Below, one piece after another: positions 8,234-18,000 of a stretch of DNA of 48,207 bases; position 1 is the stretch's first letter; every line of letters begins with the position of its first letter. The position numbers were made by a program, and so were the translations under genes. The DNA is from Rhodoferax sp. (GTDB lineage: Bacteria > Pseudomonadota > Gammaproteobacteria > Burkholderiales > Burkholderiaceae_C): contig NZ_JAQURE010000013.1 in the NCBI RefSeq assembly GCF_028715765.1, positions 1 through 48,207 on the forward strand, given 5' to 3'. The notes under the pieces are model-generated. The model was not told where the DNA came from. It ran no database searches and saw only the letters and a program-made list of their open reading frames with translations.

Positions 8234-11200
8234 ATGCCCCACCCTTCACAGCCAGCCCTGATGCACATTTCTGACTGGAAGCTCAACACTGTCATCATCG
8301 TCGTCACTGTGTTGTTGACCAATGTGGTGGTGTCACTGGTGGACTGGATGCTGCTGGGGCGGGTGTCACTTGACTCCATGAAAGTCAGCACACTCTCTGG
8401 GCTGATCATTGCCACATTGGCGGTCAGCGGTGCTGGCAGTTTGCGTGCCCGCATAGCTGCCAACAACCAGCGCCAGCTGCAGCAGGGCATTGAACGCGCC
8501 CAAAGCCACCTGGCTCTGGCCATTGAATCCGCCGAGATGATTTTTTGGGAATTTGACCTGACCAGCGGCGCTTTCAGCTACGACAAAGGCCGACGCGCCT
8601 GGCTCGGCTTGTCGCTGGACGTGGCGGCCAACACCTTCAACGACTGGCTGGCACTGGTGCACCCGGATGACGTGCCACAGCTGTTGCAGCGCTTTGAAGC
8701 TGCACAACGCCCCGGCGCGCCCGACTTTCGTTTTGACTACCGCATGCGCCAGGCCGATGGCAGCTGGGGCTGGGTGCACACCCAGGGGCGGGTCAGCCAG
8801 CGCAACGCGCAGGGCGAGGCGGTGCTGGCGGTGGGCAGCACGCTCAACATCCACCAGCGCAAACAGACCGAACTGGCGCTGAAAGAAAACAAAGAGCGGC
8901 TTGACATCATCTTCAACGACAACCCCGAGCTGATGCTGATCAGCCGCATCTCAGACGGCCTGATCACTGAAGTGAACGAGGCCTTTGTGCGCATTGCCGG
9001 CTTTAGCCGGGCGCAAGCCATTGGCAGCACCACGCTGGGTCTGGGTATTTGGGTGAACCCGAATGACCGTGAGCGCATGACCAGTGCCCTGCTGGCAAAC
9101 GGGCGCTGCGACAACCTTGAAGTCACGTTCAATACCCATTCAAACGAGCAGATTGACTGCGAGCTAGATGCCGTGTGCACCCCGATTCACGGCGTGCCGC
9201 ACATCGTGTGCACGGTGCGTGATGTGCGTGAGCGCAAGCGGGCGCTGGCCGAGCTCCAGCGCAGTAAAGCCCTGCTGCGCGCCACACTGGACTCCACCGA
9301 CGAAGGCATCTTGCTGCTGGACGAAGCCAACCAGGTGCTGACAGTTAACCCGCGCTTCATGGCACTGTGGCAGGTGCCACCAGAGCTTGAAGCACAACCG
9401 CGCAACGGGCATTTGATGGCGCATGTGCTGGGTGAACTGCAAGACCCCTCTGGTTTTCTGCACATCGTTGACGAACTTGGCAATGGCACTGAAAAAGCGC
9501 GCGGCATCTGGGTGCTGAAGGATGGCCGGTTTTTTGCCAGCTTTACCCAAAGTTTGCCCATGGGCGCGCACACCGGGCGCATTTGGTGCTTCAAAGACAT
9601 CACCGAGCTGTACCTGTCGCGCCTCAAAACCCAGGAATCTTTGACCTTGCTGCAAACGGTGATTGACCACTCGCCGATGCGCATTTTCTGGAAAGACACC
9701 GAGCTGCGCTACCTGGGCTGCAACCCGCTGTTTGCTCAAGATGCGGGGTTGACCCACGCCCAAGACTTGATTGGCAAGCTCGATACCGACCTCAGCTGGG
9801 CCGCCAACGCCCAAGCCTACAACGCCGATGACCGCCAGGTCATGACTTCAGGCGTGCCCCGCCTGGCCTTTGAAGAGATGCAAACCACGCCCAGCGGCGA
9901 CAGCATTTGGCTGCGCACCTCCAAAGTGCCTCTTTACAGCGCCAGCAAAAAGCTGATGGGGGTGCTGGGCATGTACGAAGACATCACTGAGCGCAAACAC
10001 GCCGAGCAGGCGCTGCAGGCCAGCGAAGAGCGCACCCAAGCGCTCTACACCCTGCTGCGGCTGGTAGCCGACAACGTGCCTGACATGATCTGGGCCAAAG
10101 ACCTGGACAAACGCTACTTGTTTGCCAACAAAGCCATTTGCGAGCAACTTTTGATGGCGCAAGACACCAACGAGCCGCTGGGCAAAGACGACCTGTTTTT
10201 TGCGCTGCGCCAGCGTGCCAGCCAGCCCGACGACCCGCAGTGGCACACCTTTGGCGAACTCTGCCAAGACAGCGATGACGTCACGCTGGCCGGCGGTCAG
10301 GCCGGGCAGTTTGATGAGTTTGGCAATGTGCGCGGCCAGCTGCTGCACCTGGATGTGCGCAAAGCCCCATTGTTCAGCGAAAGCGGCGCAGTGATTGGCG
10401 TGGTGGGCACAGCCCGGGACGTGACCGCCGAGCGCGCCACGCAAGAAAAACTGCGCGTGGCCGCTGCCGTGCTGGCCAACAGCAGCGAGGCACTGGTGCT
10501 GTCAGATGCTGGTAACCGCATCGTCGATGTCAACCCCGCCTTTACCCGCCTGACCGGCTACACCCTGGCGGAGGTGGCGGGCAAAGACCCACGCTTTTTG
10601 CATTCAGGCAAGCAAGGCGAGGGCTTTTACCGCGACATGTGGGCGCAGATTGAAGCCACCGGGCGCTGGCAAGGTGAAGTCTGGAACCGGCGCAAAGACG
10701 GCGAAATCTATGCCGAGTGGCTGACCATCAACACGCTTTTAAACACCGATGGCAGCGTGCACCGGCGGGTCGGCTTGTTCAGCGACATCACCGACAAAAA
10801 ACGCTCTGAAGAACGGGTCTGGACGCAGGCCAACTTTGACACCCTCACCAACCTGCCCAACCGGCGCATGTTTTTGAACCGCCTGGCGCAAGACCTGAAA
10901 AAAGCCCACCGTGGCGACTTCAAGCTGGCGCTGATGTTCATAGACCTGGATCACTTCAAGGAAATCAACGACACCCTGGGGCATGCGGCGGGCGACGAAC
11001 TGCTCAAGCAAGCCGCAGCCCGCATTGCCGCCTGCGCCCGCGAGTCCGACACGGTGGCGCGCATTGGCGGCGACGAGTTCACGGTGATCTTGGCCGAGCT
11101 CACCGACACCGGTGGCATTGACCGCATGGCACAGCACATTTTGGCGGCTTTGGCACAACCCTTTGCGCTGGCACATGGCGCCAGCTATGTGTCGGCCAGC

Positions 11201-12103
11201 ATTGGCATCACGCTCTACCCGGATGACGCGCTGCAGCTGGAAGACCTGATGAAAAACGCCGACCAGGCCATGTATGTGTCCAAAGACGCGGGGCGCAACC
11301 GTTTTAGCTACTTCACCCGCGCCATGCAGCAAGACGCCATGTACCGCCTGCACCTGCAAGAAGACTTGCGCCAGGCGTGGACTGAGCACCAATTTGAGCT
11401 GTACTACCAGCCCATTGTGGAGCTGCCCAGCGGCCAAATTCACAAAGCCGAAGCCCTGCTGCGCTGGACGCACCCGGTGCGCGGCGCGGTCAGCCCGGCC
11501 GAGTTCATTCCCGTGGCGGAAGACTGCGGCCTGATCCACGCCCTGGGCGACTGGGTGTTTGCCCAGGCCACGGCGCAAGCCAAAGCCTGGCGCACCCGCA
11601 TCGACCCCAGTTTTCAGATCAGCGTGAACCTGTCGCCGCTGCAGCTGCAAAACGGCGCAGCGCAGTTTCATTGGCGTGAGCACATGCAGGCGCAGCAACT
11701 CAGTGGCAACGCGGTGGTGCTGGAGATCACCGAAGGCTTGCTGCTTGACACCACCGCAGCGGTCACCACCGAGCTGCTGGCTTACCGCGATGCGGGCATT
11801 CAGGTGTCGATAGACGACTTTGGCACCGGCTACTCGGCCATGGCCTACCTGAACCAGCTCGACATTGATTTTTTAAAAATTGACCAATCTTTTGTGCGCA
11901 GCATGGGCCTGCACACCAGCGACCACGCGCTGTGCGAGGCCATTGTGGTGATGGCGCACAAACTGGGCTTGCGGGTGATTGCCGAAGGCGTAGAAACCCC
12001 GCTGCAGCGCGACCTGCTGCAAGCCATGGGCTGCGACTTTGCCCAAGGGTTCTTGTACGCCCAAGCCCTGCCTGCGGCGGAGTTTGAGCAGCTGCTGGGG
12101 TAG
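8234..12103 (+). CDS. Membrane-anchored multi-PAS diguanylate cyclase/phosphodiesterase (GGDEF-EAL)
   Basis: About 1289 residues. Two N-terminal transmembrane segments (about 15-40 and 50-70) precede roughly six PAS/PAC units (about 85-865), then GGDEF and EAL. The GGDEF motif (IGGDEF, near residue 945) is intact, with an inhibitory RESD I-site five residues upstream. The EAL domain keeps EALLRW, VNLS, EITE, DDFGTGYS, KIDQSF and AEGVET, so both cyclic-di-GMP synthesis and hydrolysis are possible. Many PAS units suggest integration of several redox or ligand inputs. Starts at TTG 8225 or ATG 8261 are alternatives; no strong Shine-Dalgarno is seen. It is transcribed alone. Confidence 0.93.
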   Translation: MPHPSQPALMHISDWKLNTVIIVVTVLLTNVVVSLVDWMLLGRVSLDSMKVSTLSGLIIATLAVSGAGSLRARIAANNQRQLQQGIERAQSHLALAIESAEMIFWEFDLTSGAFSYDKGRRAWLGLSLDVAANTFNDWLALVHPDDVPQLLQRFEAAQRPGAPDFRFDYRMRQADGSWGWVHTQGRVSQRNAQGEAVLAVGSTLNIHQRKQTELALKENKERLDIIFNDNPELMLISRISDGLITEVNEAFVRIAGFSRAQAIGSTTLGLGIWVNPNDRERMTSALLANGRCDNLEVTFNTHSNEQIDCELDAVCTPIHGVPHIVCTVRDVRERKRALAELQRSKALLRATLDSTDEGILLLDEANQVLTVNPRFMALWQVPPELEAQPRNGHLMAHVLGELQDPSGFLHIVDELGNGTEKARGIWVLKDGRFFASFTQSLPMGAHTGRIWCFKDITELYLSRLKTQESLTLLQTVIDHSPMRIFWKDTELRYLGCNPLFAQDAGLTHAQDLIGKLDTDLSWAANAQAYNADDRQVMTSGVPRLAFEEMQTTPSGDSIWLRTSKVPLYSASKKLMGVLGMYEDITERKHAEQALQASEERTQALYTLLRLVADNVPDMIWAKDLDKRYLFANKAICEQLLMAQDTNEPLGKDDLFFALRQRASQPDDPQWHTFGELCQDSDDVTLAGGQAGQFDEFGNVRGQLLHLDVRKAPLFSESGAVIGVVGTARDVTAERATQEKLRVAAAVLANSSEALVLSDAGNRIVDVNPAFTRLTGYTLAEVAGKDPRFLHSGKQGEGFYRDMWAQIEATGRWQGEVWNRRKDGEIYAEWLTINTLLNTDGSVHRRVGLFSDITDKKRSEERVWTQANFDTLTNLPNRRMFLNRLAQDLKKAHRGDFKLALMFIDLDHFKEINDTLGHAAGDELLKQAAARIAACARESDTVARIGGDEFTVILAELTDTGGIDRMAQHILAALAQPFALAHGASYVSASIGITLYPDDALQLEDLMKNADQAMYVSKDAGRNRFSYFTRAMQQDAMYRLHLQEDLRQAWTEHQFELYYQPIVELPSGQIHKAEALLRWTHPVRGAVSPAEFIPVAEDCGLIHALGDWVFAQATAQAKAWRTRIDPSFQISVNLSPLQLQNGAAQFHWREHMQAQQLSGNAVVLEITEGLLLDTTAAVTTELLAYRDAGIQVSIDDFGTGYSAMAYLNQLDIDFLKIDQSFVRSMGLHTSDHALCEAIVVMAHKLGLRVIAEGVETPLQRDLLQAMGCDFAQGFLYAQALPAAEFEQLLG

Positions 12104-12138
12104 GCTCAAGAGCGGGAATACGCCAACATTTGGTGAAA

Positions 12139-12193
12139 TTGACACAAAAGAATTCTGTAGAATTCATATGACTTTAAACTCATATGAGTATTT
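12139..12193 (+). promoter_or_regulatory. Promoter/operator region of the ATPase pair
   Basis: A perfect -35-like TTGACA (12139-12144) is followed by stacked palindromes: GAATTC-TGTA-GAATTC, then two TCATATGA boxes separated by CTTTAAAC. Outer halves GAATTCATATGA and TCATATGAGTATTTATGAATTC are roughly inverted copies. The last arm overlaps the start codon at 12194. The symmetry suggests repressor binding; no -10 with ideal spacing stands out. Confidence 0.5.
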
Positions 12194-13378
12194 ATGAATT
12201 CATCAACATCACCCTACACCCATCTTCACTTCCCAGGTTTCCGCTTCCGTGAGAAGGAGATGGCTCGCATCCTGGCTCAATGGGATATGGGCAACGGTGT
12301 GTTGCTAACCGGCATCCGCAGAACCGGCAAAAGTGCGCTGATGAAGGCAGCCTTGTACCGCTACGCGCAGCAGGGGCAGGCAGTGAGCTACCTGGATGTA
12401 CAAGATGAAGACAACTTGGCGCGCTTCTACCAAAACCTGCTGACCGCCTTGCTCAATCATTTGCCGGTGACGCTCAAAGACCAGCTCAGCACAGCTTTGG
12501 GCAGCGTACTCAAGCTCCCAGACAGCCTGTCGCGCTGGGTGCGACAACAAATCAGCAAAGTCAGCATTCCTGACGTGGTGGAGATTGAATTGCAGCCCCA
12601 GCAAGAGCAACTGCTGCGCTACTGGAAGCCGCTGACCGACCAGATCGCAGCACACATCAAAGCCTGCGGGCCGACTGACACACCCGTCATCGGGATTGAT
12701 GAACTGCCGTTCATGCTGGAAAACCTGATGGAGAAAGGCGTTGAGCCAAACGAAATCGTGGTGATGCTGGCCAGCCTGCGCACGCTGCGGGACGCGGGCC
12801 TGCGCGTCATCATTGGCGGCTCGATCAGTTTCGAGAACCTGCTGTCGATGCATAGCATTCCACACACCGTGCTGGGGGGCTTGTTTCGCCTGCCGGTGCT
12901 GCCATTTACCCGCCCTGAGGCGCAAAGCTACCTGAGTGAAACACTTGCTGGCCGCTTTGCCGCTAGCCCAGAGGCCATCACCCTGGTGTTGGACAACTTG
13001 CCTGACTACGTGCCCGAGGTGCTCAAGATTGCCCATGGATTTCTGGTCACCTGTGAAAACCTTGAGGCCTGCAGCGACAGCCTGGCCAACGAGATCATGC
13101 CCGGGGTCCGGCGCGCTTTCTTGCAGCAGTTTGATGAGCGTCTGGCCAAAAACTACACCAGTACTGAGCTGAGCTGCGCCGAGCAGATTCTGGATGCCGT
13201 GGCCCAAGGTGCTGCCAGCGGAACCCGGCTTGACGGGCGACAACTCCCAAGCGGCTACCACCGCGTGCTCAGCCGCCTGCAGTACGACAACTTCATCGTG
13301 GATGCGCCAGACCTTGGCTGGCGCTTCAGCCTGAACCTGATCCGCTTGTGGTGGCGCGCCAGCCGGGGCATGGCATGA
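12194..13378 (+). CDS. P-loop ATPase (archaeal-ATPase/STAND-like), first of a pair
   Basis: A 394-residue protein. An N-terminal segment FPGFRFREKEMARI precedes Walker A GIRRTGKSAL (about 40-49); Walker B is VIGIDELPF (about 170). A C-terminal winged-helix-like region (GYHRVLSRLQYDNFIV) follows. This is the layout of the archaeal-type ATPase_2/STAND NTPase group. Its stop overlaps the start of the next ATPase gene as ATGA, so the two are made together and probably form a complex. Function is unknown; ATPase pairs of this kind are candidates for defence or DNA-associated stress systems, which is inference only. Confidence 0.8.
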   Translation: MNSSTSPYTHLHFPGFRFREKEMARILAQWDMGNGVLLTGIRRTGKSALMKAALYRYAQQGQAVSYLDVQDEDNLARFYQNLLTALLNHLPVTLKDQLSTALGSVLKLPDSLSRWVRQQISKVSIPDVVEIELQPQQEQLLRYWKPLTDQIAAHIKACGPTDTPVIGIDELPFMLENLMEKGVEPNEIVVMLASLRTLRDAGLRVIIGGSISFENLLSMHSIPHTVLGGLFRLPVLPFTRPEAQSYLSETLAGRFAASPEAITLVLDNLPDYVPEVLKIAHGFLVTCENLEACSDSLANEIMPGVRRAFLQQFDERLAKNYTSTELSCAEQILDAVAQGAASGTRLDGRQLPSGYHRVLSRLQYDNFIVDAPDLGWRFSLNLIRLWWRASRGMA

Positions 13379-15060
13379 AGGGGCAACGCCACGTTCCGTG
13401 GTTCAACCCACGCCAGATGAACGATGCCACCGTGCTGGCTCTGAACACCGGCCGCAGCGCCTTGCTGGCCGAGCTGTTGCAAATCATGGAGCAGCGCAGC
13501 ACGCATCCCGGCCAAATCAGCCACTGGCTCATCACTGGGCCACGTGGTGCGGGCAAGTCTTACTTTTTGCGCTTGTTGCAAGTCACGCTCAAGCAGGAAC
13601 CATTGCCCAAGGTGCAGTTGGTGCTGCTGCCCGAAGAGTTGCCCAACATTTTTGCCCCCCATGAGTTACTGGCAGAAATCTGCCGCTTGCTGGAACCATC
13701 TGCACAACACGCAGGCACGCCATCGCGCTGGCGGGTGGACAACACCGGCCAGCTGTGGGAAGAGGCCCTGACTCAGCTTCTAAGTCGCATCCAATCGCCC
13801 CTGCTGGTGGTGGGCATCGAAAACTTTGATGCCCTGATTGCACAGGCCTTTTCTAGCGACGTGGACAACTCGCGCCTGCGCCACCTGATGAGCAATGAGC
13901 CGCGCCTGATGTTTGTGGCCAGCGCCGTGCAAGGTGACTTTGACGAACAGCACAACCAGCGGCTGTTTCGCCAGTTTGATCACCGCAGCCTGCCACACTG
14001 GACACCGATTGATCACCGCCACTACCTCGACAAACGAGCCAGACAACAAGGCAGCACCGCCACCGCCCAGCAGCTCAACCGCATTGATGCCTACAGCCGC
14101 TACACCGGTGGCAACGCCCGCGCCGGCGCTGTGCTGGCCGCCACCATTCTGGATGTGAATGACCCCCTGGACAGCGCAGATGATCTGGATGCTGCTGTTG
14201 AGAAAATGAGCGACCACTACCGCGCCTTGATCGCCCGCATTCCCAACAACACCAAAAAACTCTTTGATGCCCTGGTGCGCGGCGGTGAACCTGCCTCACA
14301 AACCGAGCTGGCCGAGCGCACCGGAGCCAGGCAAAGCGACATCAGCCGCGCCTTTGCCTGGCTGGTGGACAACGGCTATGTAAACGAGTCCCGCGAACCG
14401 GGTCAGAAGACCAAACACTACCGCGTGCTGGATCGGCTGCTGGTGCAGTTTTACCGCATGCGCTACCTGCACCCAGGCCAGCGCAGCCGCCTGGCAGTGA
14501 TGGCCGATTTGCTGGCAGACACCTTGAACTTTGCCGATAAAGGGCAGTTTGTCAGCCGCAACGCGACCCAAGCGGTGGTTTGGCATGAACTTGACATCAC
14601 CTTGGCGCAGGCACCTGGTCATGAAACAGAGGTCATTTCACAACTTGGCGACGCAGTAGCTGATGCTGCCATGCATGACAGCCCCGCCAACGCCTTTGCG
14701 TTGGGTTTGGACATCTTGCAGGGTCTGGCCGCACGCCCACACCTTCCCGCAGAAGCTGCACTGCGAGGGTTGTGGATTGACATGATCGAAATGGCCGTGC
14801 CCTGGGGCGTGATGCGTGACCTGTTGGGCGAGTGGCCACAACTCTGGCCTGAGGCAGAACACAACCAAGTGCACCAACTCAAAGAGGTTTTGCTGGCCTG
14901 GCTGACCAAGCTGGAAGCGGTGCAAACCGGCGATACCAGCTATCAAGATCCAAATGATCCCGACCTGGTGACCACCTTGACCGCGCTGGAGCAAGCCCTG
15001 TCCCCCAAAACACGGCATCGCCTGGGCTTGCTGCAACCAGCAGCTTCAGAAAGAACGTGA
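13375..15060 (+). CDS. P-loop ATPase with winged-helix domain, second of a pair
   Basis: A 561-residue protein. Walker A is GPRGAGKSYF (about residues 55-64). The Walker B position reads LLVVGIENFDAL, where the usual DE is replaced by EN, so hydrolysis may be altered or depend on the partner. A winged-helix region (SQTELAERTGARQSDISRAF) around residue 310 could bind DNA, and a helical C-terminal domain follows. The ATG at 13375 is chosen because it forms an ATGA overlap with the first ATPase; a GTG at 13348 is also open. I do not recognise a named family. Convergent with putA, 26 bp apart. Confidence 0.78.
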   Translation: MKGQRHVPWFNPRQMNDATVLALNTGRSALLAELLQIMEQRSTHPGQISHWLITGPRGAGKSYFLRLLQVTLKQEPLPKVQLVLLPEELPNIFAPHELLAEICRLLEPSAQHAGTPSRWRVDNTGQLWEEALTQLLSRIQSPLLVVGIENFDALIAQAFSSDVDNSRLRHLMSNEPRLMFVASAVQGDFDEQHNQRLFRQFDHRSLPHWTPIDHRHYLDKRARQQGSTATAQQLNRIDAYSRYTGGNARAGAVLAATILDVNDPLDSADDLDAAVEKMSDHYRALIARIPNNTKKLFDALVRGGEPASQTELAERTGARQSDISRAFAWLVDNGYVNESREPGQKTKHYRVLDRLLVQFYRMRYLHPGQRSRLAVMADLLADTLNFADKGQFVSRNATQAVVWHELDITLAQAPGHETEVISQLGDAVADAAMHDSPANAFALGLDILQGLAARPHLPAEAALRGLWIDMIEMAVPWGVMRDLLGEWPQLWPEAEHNQVHQLKEVLLAWLTKLEAVQTGDTSYQDPNDPDLVTTLTALEQALSPKTRHRLGLLQPAASERT

Positions 15061-15086
15061 GGCCAGCGGCTCAAGCAGCCAGCCCC

Positions 15087-18000
15087 TCACCCCGCCATCA
15101 GCTGCACATTGCCCCCCGCCGCCGTGGTGTTGATGGTGACGGTCTGCTCGGCGCAGAAGCGGTACAGGTAGTGCGGGCCACCGGCTTTGGGACCGGTGCC
15201 TGAGAGGCCTTCGCCGCCAAAGGGCTGCACGCCCACCACGGCACCAATCTGGTTGCGGTTGATGTAGACATTGCCAATGTGCGCGGCATGTGCCAGCTGC
15301 TGGGCGCGGCTGTCGATGCGGGTCTGGATGCCCAGCGTCAGGCCATAGCCCAAGGTGTTGATCTGCTCAATGACTGCCAGCGGGTCACCGCCCCAGCGCA
15401 CGATATGCAGCACCGGACCAAAAATTTCGGCTTTCAGGTCGCTGATGTGGGCTACCTCGAAGGCCTGGGGTGGAATCAGGTTTGGTATGTTTTCAATAGC
15501 TGCTTGCGCAATATCCATAAGCTCTAGAGGCTTATTTCTTATAAATTCATGCGCATCATTGTTGGTGCCGGGCGCGGCCTGGCCAAACAATGGCCGGGCT
15601 TCGCGCTGCAGGCGCACCAGCTGGGTTTGAATGGCGTCGAAGGCTTCGCGGTCGATGACGGGGCCGACATCGGTGGCCAGGTCGCTGGGGTCGCCGCTCA
15701 CCAGCTCTTGCGCGGCACCGCAGACCATGGCGATCACCGCGTCGGCAATGTCTTCATGCACACACAGCAGGCGCAGGGCAGAGCAGCGCTGGCCGGCGCT
15801 GCGGAAGGCGCTTTGCATCACCGCATCGCTGACCTGCTCGGGCAACGCGGTGCTGTCAACCAGCATGGCGTTGATGCCACCGGTCTCGGCAATCAGCGGC
15901 ACGATGGCACCGTCTTTGGCGGCCAGCGCCCGGTTGATGAGCTTGGCCACGGCGGTGGAGCCGGTGAACACCACCCCGGCCACGCCAGGGGCCGCCACCA
16001 GCGCCGCCCCCACGGTGTCGCCAGAGCCGTGCAATAACTGCAAAGCGCCCTCGGGCACACCCGCAGCAATCAGCAGTTTGACGGCTTCCCAAGCCACACC
16101 GGGGGTTTGCTCGGCCGGTTTGGCCAGCACGGTGTTGCCAGTGGCCAAAGCGGCGGCCACCTGGCCCATGAAGATGGCCAGCGGAAAGTTCCACGGGCTG
16201 ATGCAGACCCAGGGGCCGCGGGCGGTCAGGCGCAATGCATTGCGCTCACCGGTCACGCCCAGCGCGGAGTTGCCCTCCATGCCCGGCAGGGTTTGCGGCG
16301 CCATGATGCGCTCGGCCTGCCAGGCGTAGTAACGCAAAAAGTCGATGGCTTCGCGCACCTCACCCACCGCATCAGCCCAGGTTTTAAAGGCTTCTTTGAC
16401 CAGCAGGGCACTGAAGCGCGGCAGCTCGGCTTGCAGTGCATCAGCCGCTTTGCGCAGCATGGCAGCGCGTTCACTGACCGCTGTTTTACTCCATTTTTTA
16501 TAGCTGCTTGCACTTATATTTATTGCGCTAGAGGCCAATTTGGCATCAAACTCTGGCACCACTGGCACAGCCACCTTGGCATAGGCCGCCAGCAGCGGCG
16601 CACGCAGTTCGGGTACGCTCAAGTCCAGCCCGGCGCTGTTGGCGCGCTGCAGGCCAAACAGGTCAGGCGGCAGCGGCAAGGCGGGCTGCGGTGCAGCGTG
16701 CAGTGGCGAGGCCAGCAGCTCGGCCAGGGGCACGGATGCATCGGCCAGCTGGTGCACAAACGACGAGTTGGCACCGTTTTCTAGCAAGCGGCGCACCAGG
16801 TAGGCCAGCAGGTCTTTGTGCGCGCCCACCGGGGCGTAGACGCGGCAGGCCACTTGCGGGTTTTGAAGCACTTCGCGGTACATGCCTTCGCCCATGCCGT
16901 GCAGGCGCTGCAGCTCAAAACGGCTGGCGCTCACAGCGCTTGCGTTTGCTGCGACCGCTTCCACGGGGTGGGCAGCTGCAGCCAGGTGCAAGATGGCCGC
17001 GGCAGTGGCGGCGTTGTGGGTGGCAAATTGCGGGTAAATGGCATCTGGCGCGGCCAGCAGCGCCTGGGCGCAGGCCAGGTAAGAGATGTCGGTGTGGTGC
17101 TTGTGGGTGAACACCGGGTAGTGCGGCAAACCCAGCTCTTGGGTGCGTTTGACCTCGGCGTCCCAATACGCGCCTTTGACCAGGCGGCACATCAGGCGCA
17201 GTTTGTATTGGCGCCCCAGGGCGATCACATGGGCAATCAGGTCCAGTGCGCCCAGCTGGTAAGACTGCAATGCCAGACCAAAGCCGCGCCAGTTAGGGTA
17301 GTGCTGCGCCACTTGCGCCAGCAAGGCCTCAAACACGTCCAGCGACAACTCCAGCCGGTCAACTTCTTCGGCATCAATGGTGAGGTTGATGTTGGTGCGC
17401 GCCGCCTGCGCGCACAGCCCCCAGACGCGCGGCACCAGCTCGGCCATGACGCGCGCGTGCTGCGCGTCTTCGTAGCGCGGGTGCAGTGCGCTGAGTTTGA
17501 TGGATATACCGTCATTTTGCTCACAAGCCCTTGCTTGAATTGCGCTAACAGCTATTTTTTCAATAGCGTTTTGGTAACTAACCAAGTGCGCCTGGGCATC
17601 GGCATCGGTGCGTGCGCCCTCGCCCAGCATGTCGTAGCTGTAGCGCAGGTTGGGCTGGGCGCGCTGGGCGGCGGCGGCTTCTTTCAGGCCTTCGGCAATG
17701 GTTTGACCCAACACAAACTGGCGCCCCAGCAGCTGCACCGCACGCAGGGTGGCGGCCACCACGGTTTTGGCACCCAGTTTGGCCAGCAGGCCGGGCGCTT
17801 GGGTGGCTTGGTCGGCCTCTGGCGCGGTCGGCAAGAAATGCTTGCTCATGGCAATGGCGGTGGCTGACAGGCGCGAGAGCACTTTGTCACTGCTGCCCTC
17901 AAAGTCGGCACGGCCCAACTGGTCGGCTGTCAAGGCAATGGCGGTTTCAGCGTCGGGCACGCGCAGCAGTGCTTCGGCCAGGCGCATCAAGGCCAGGCCT

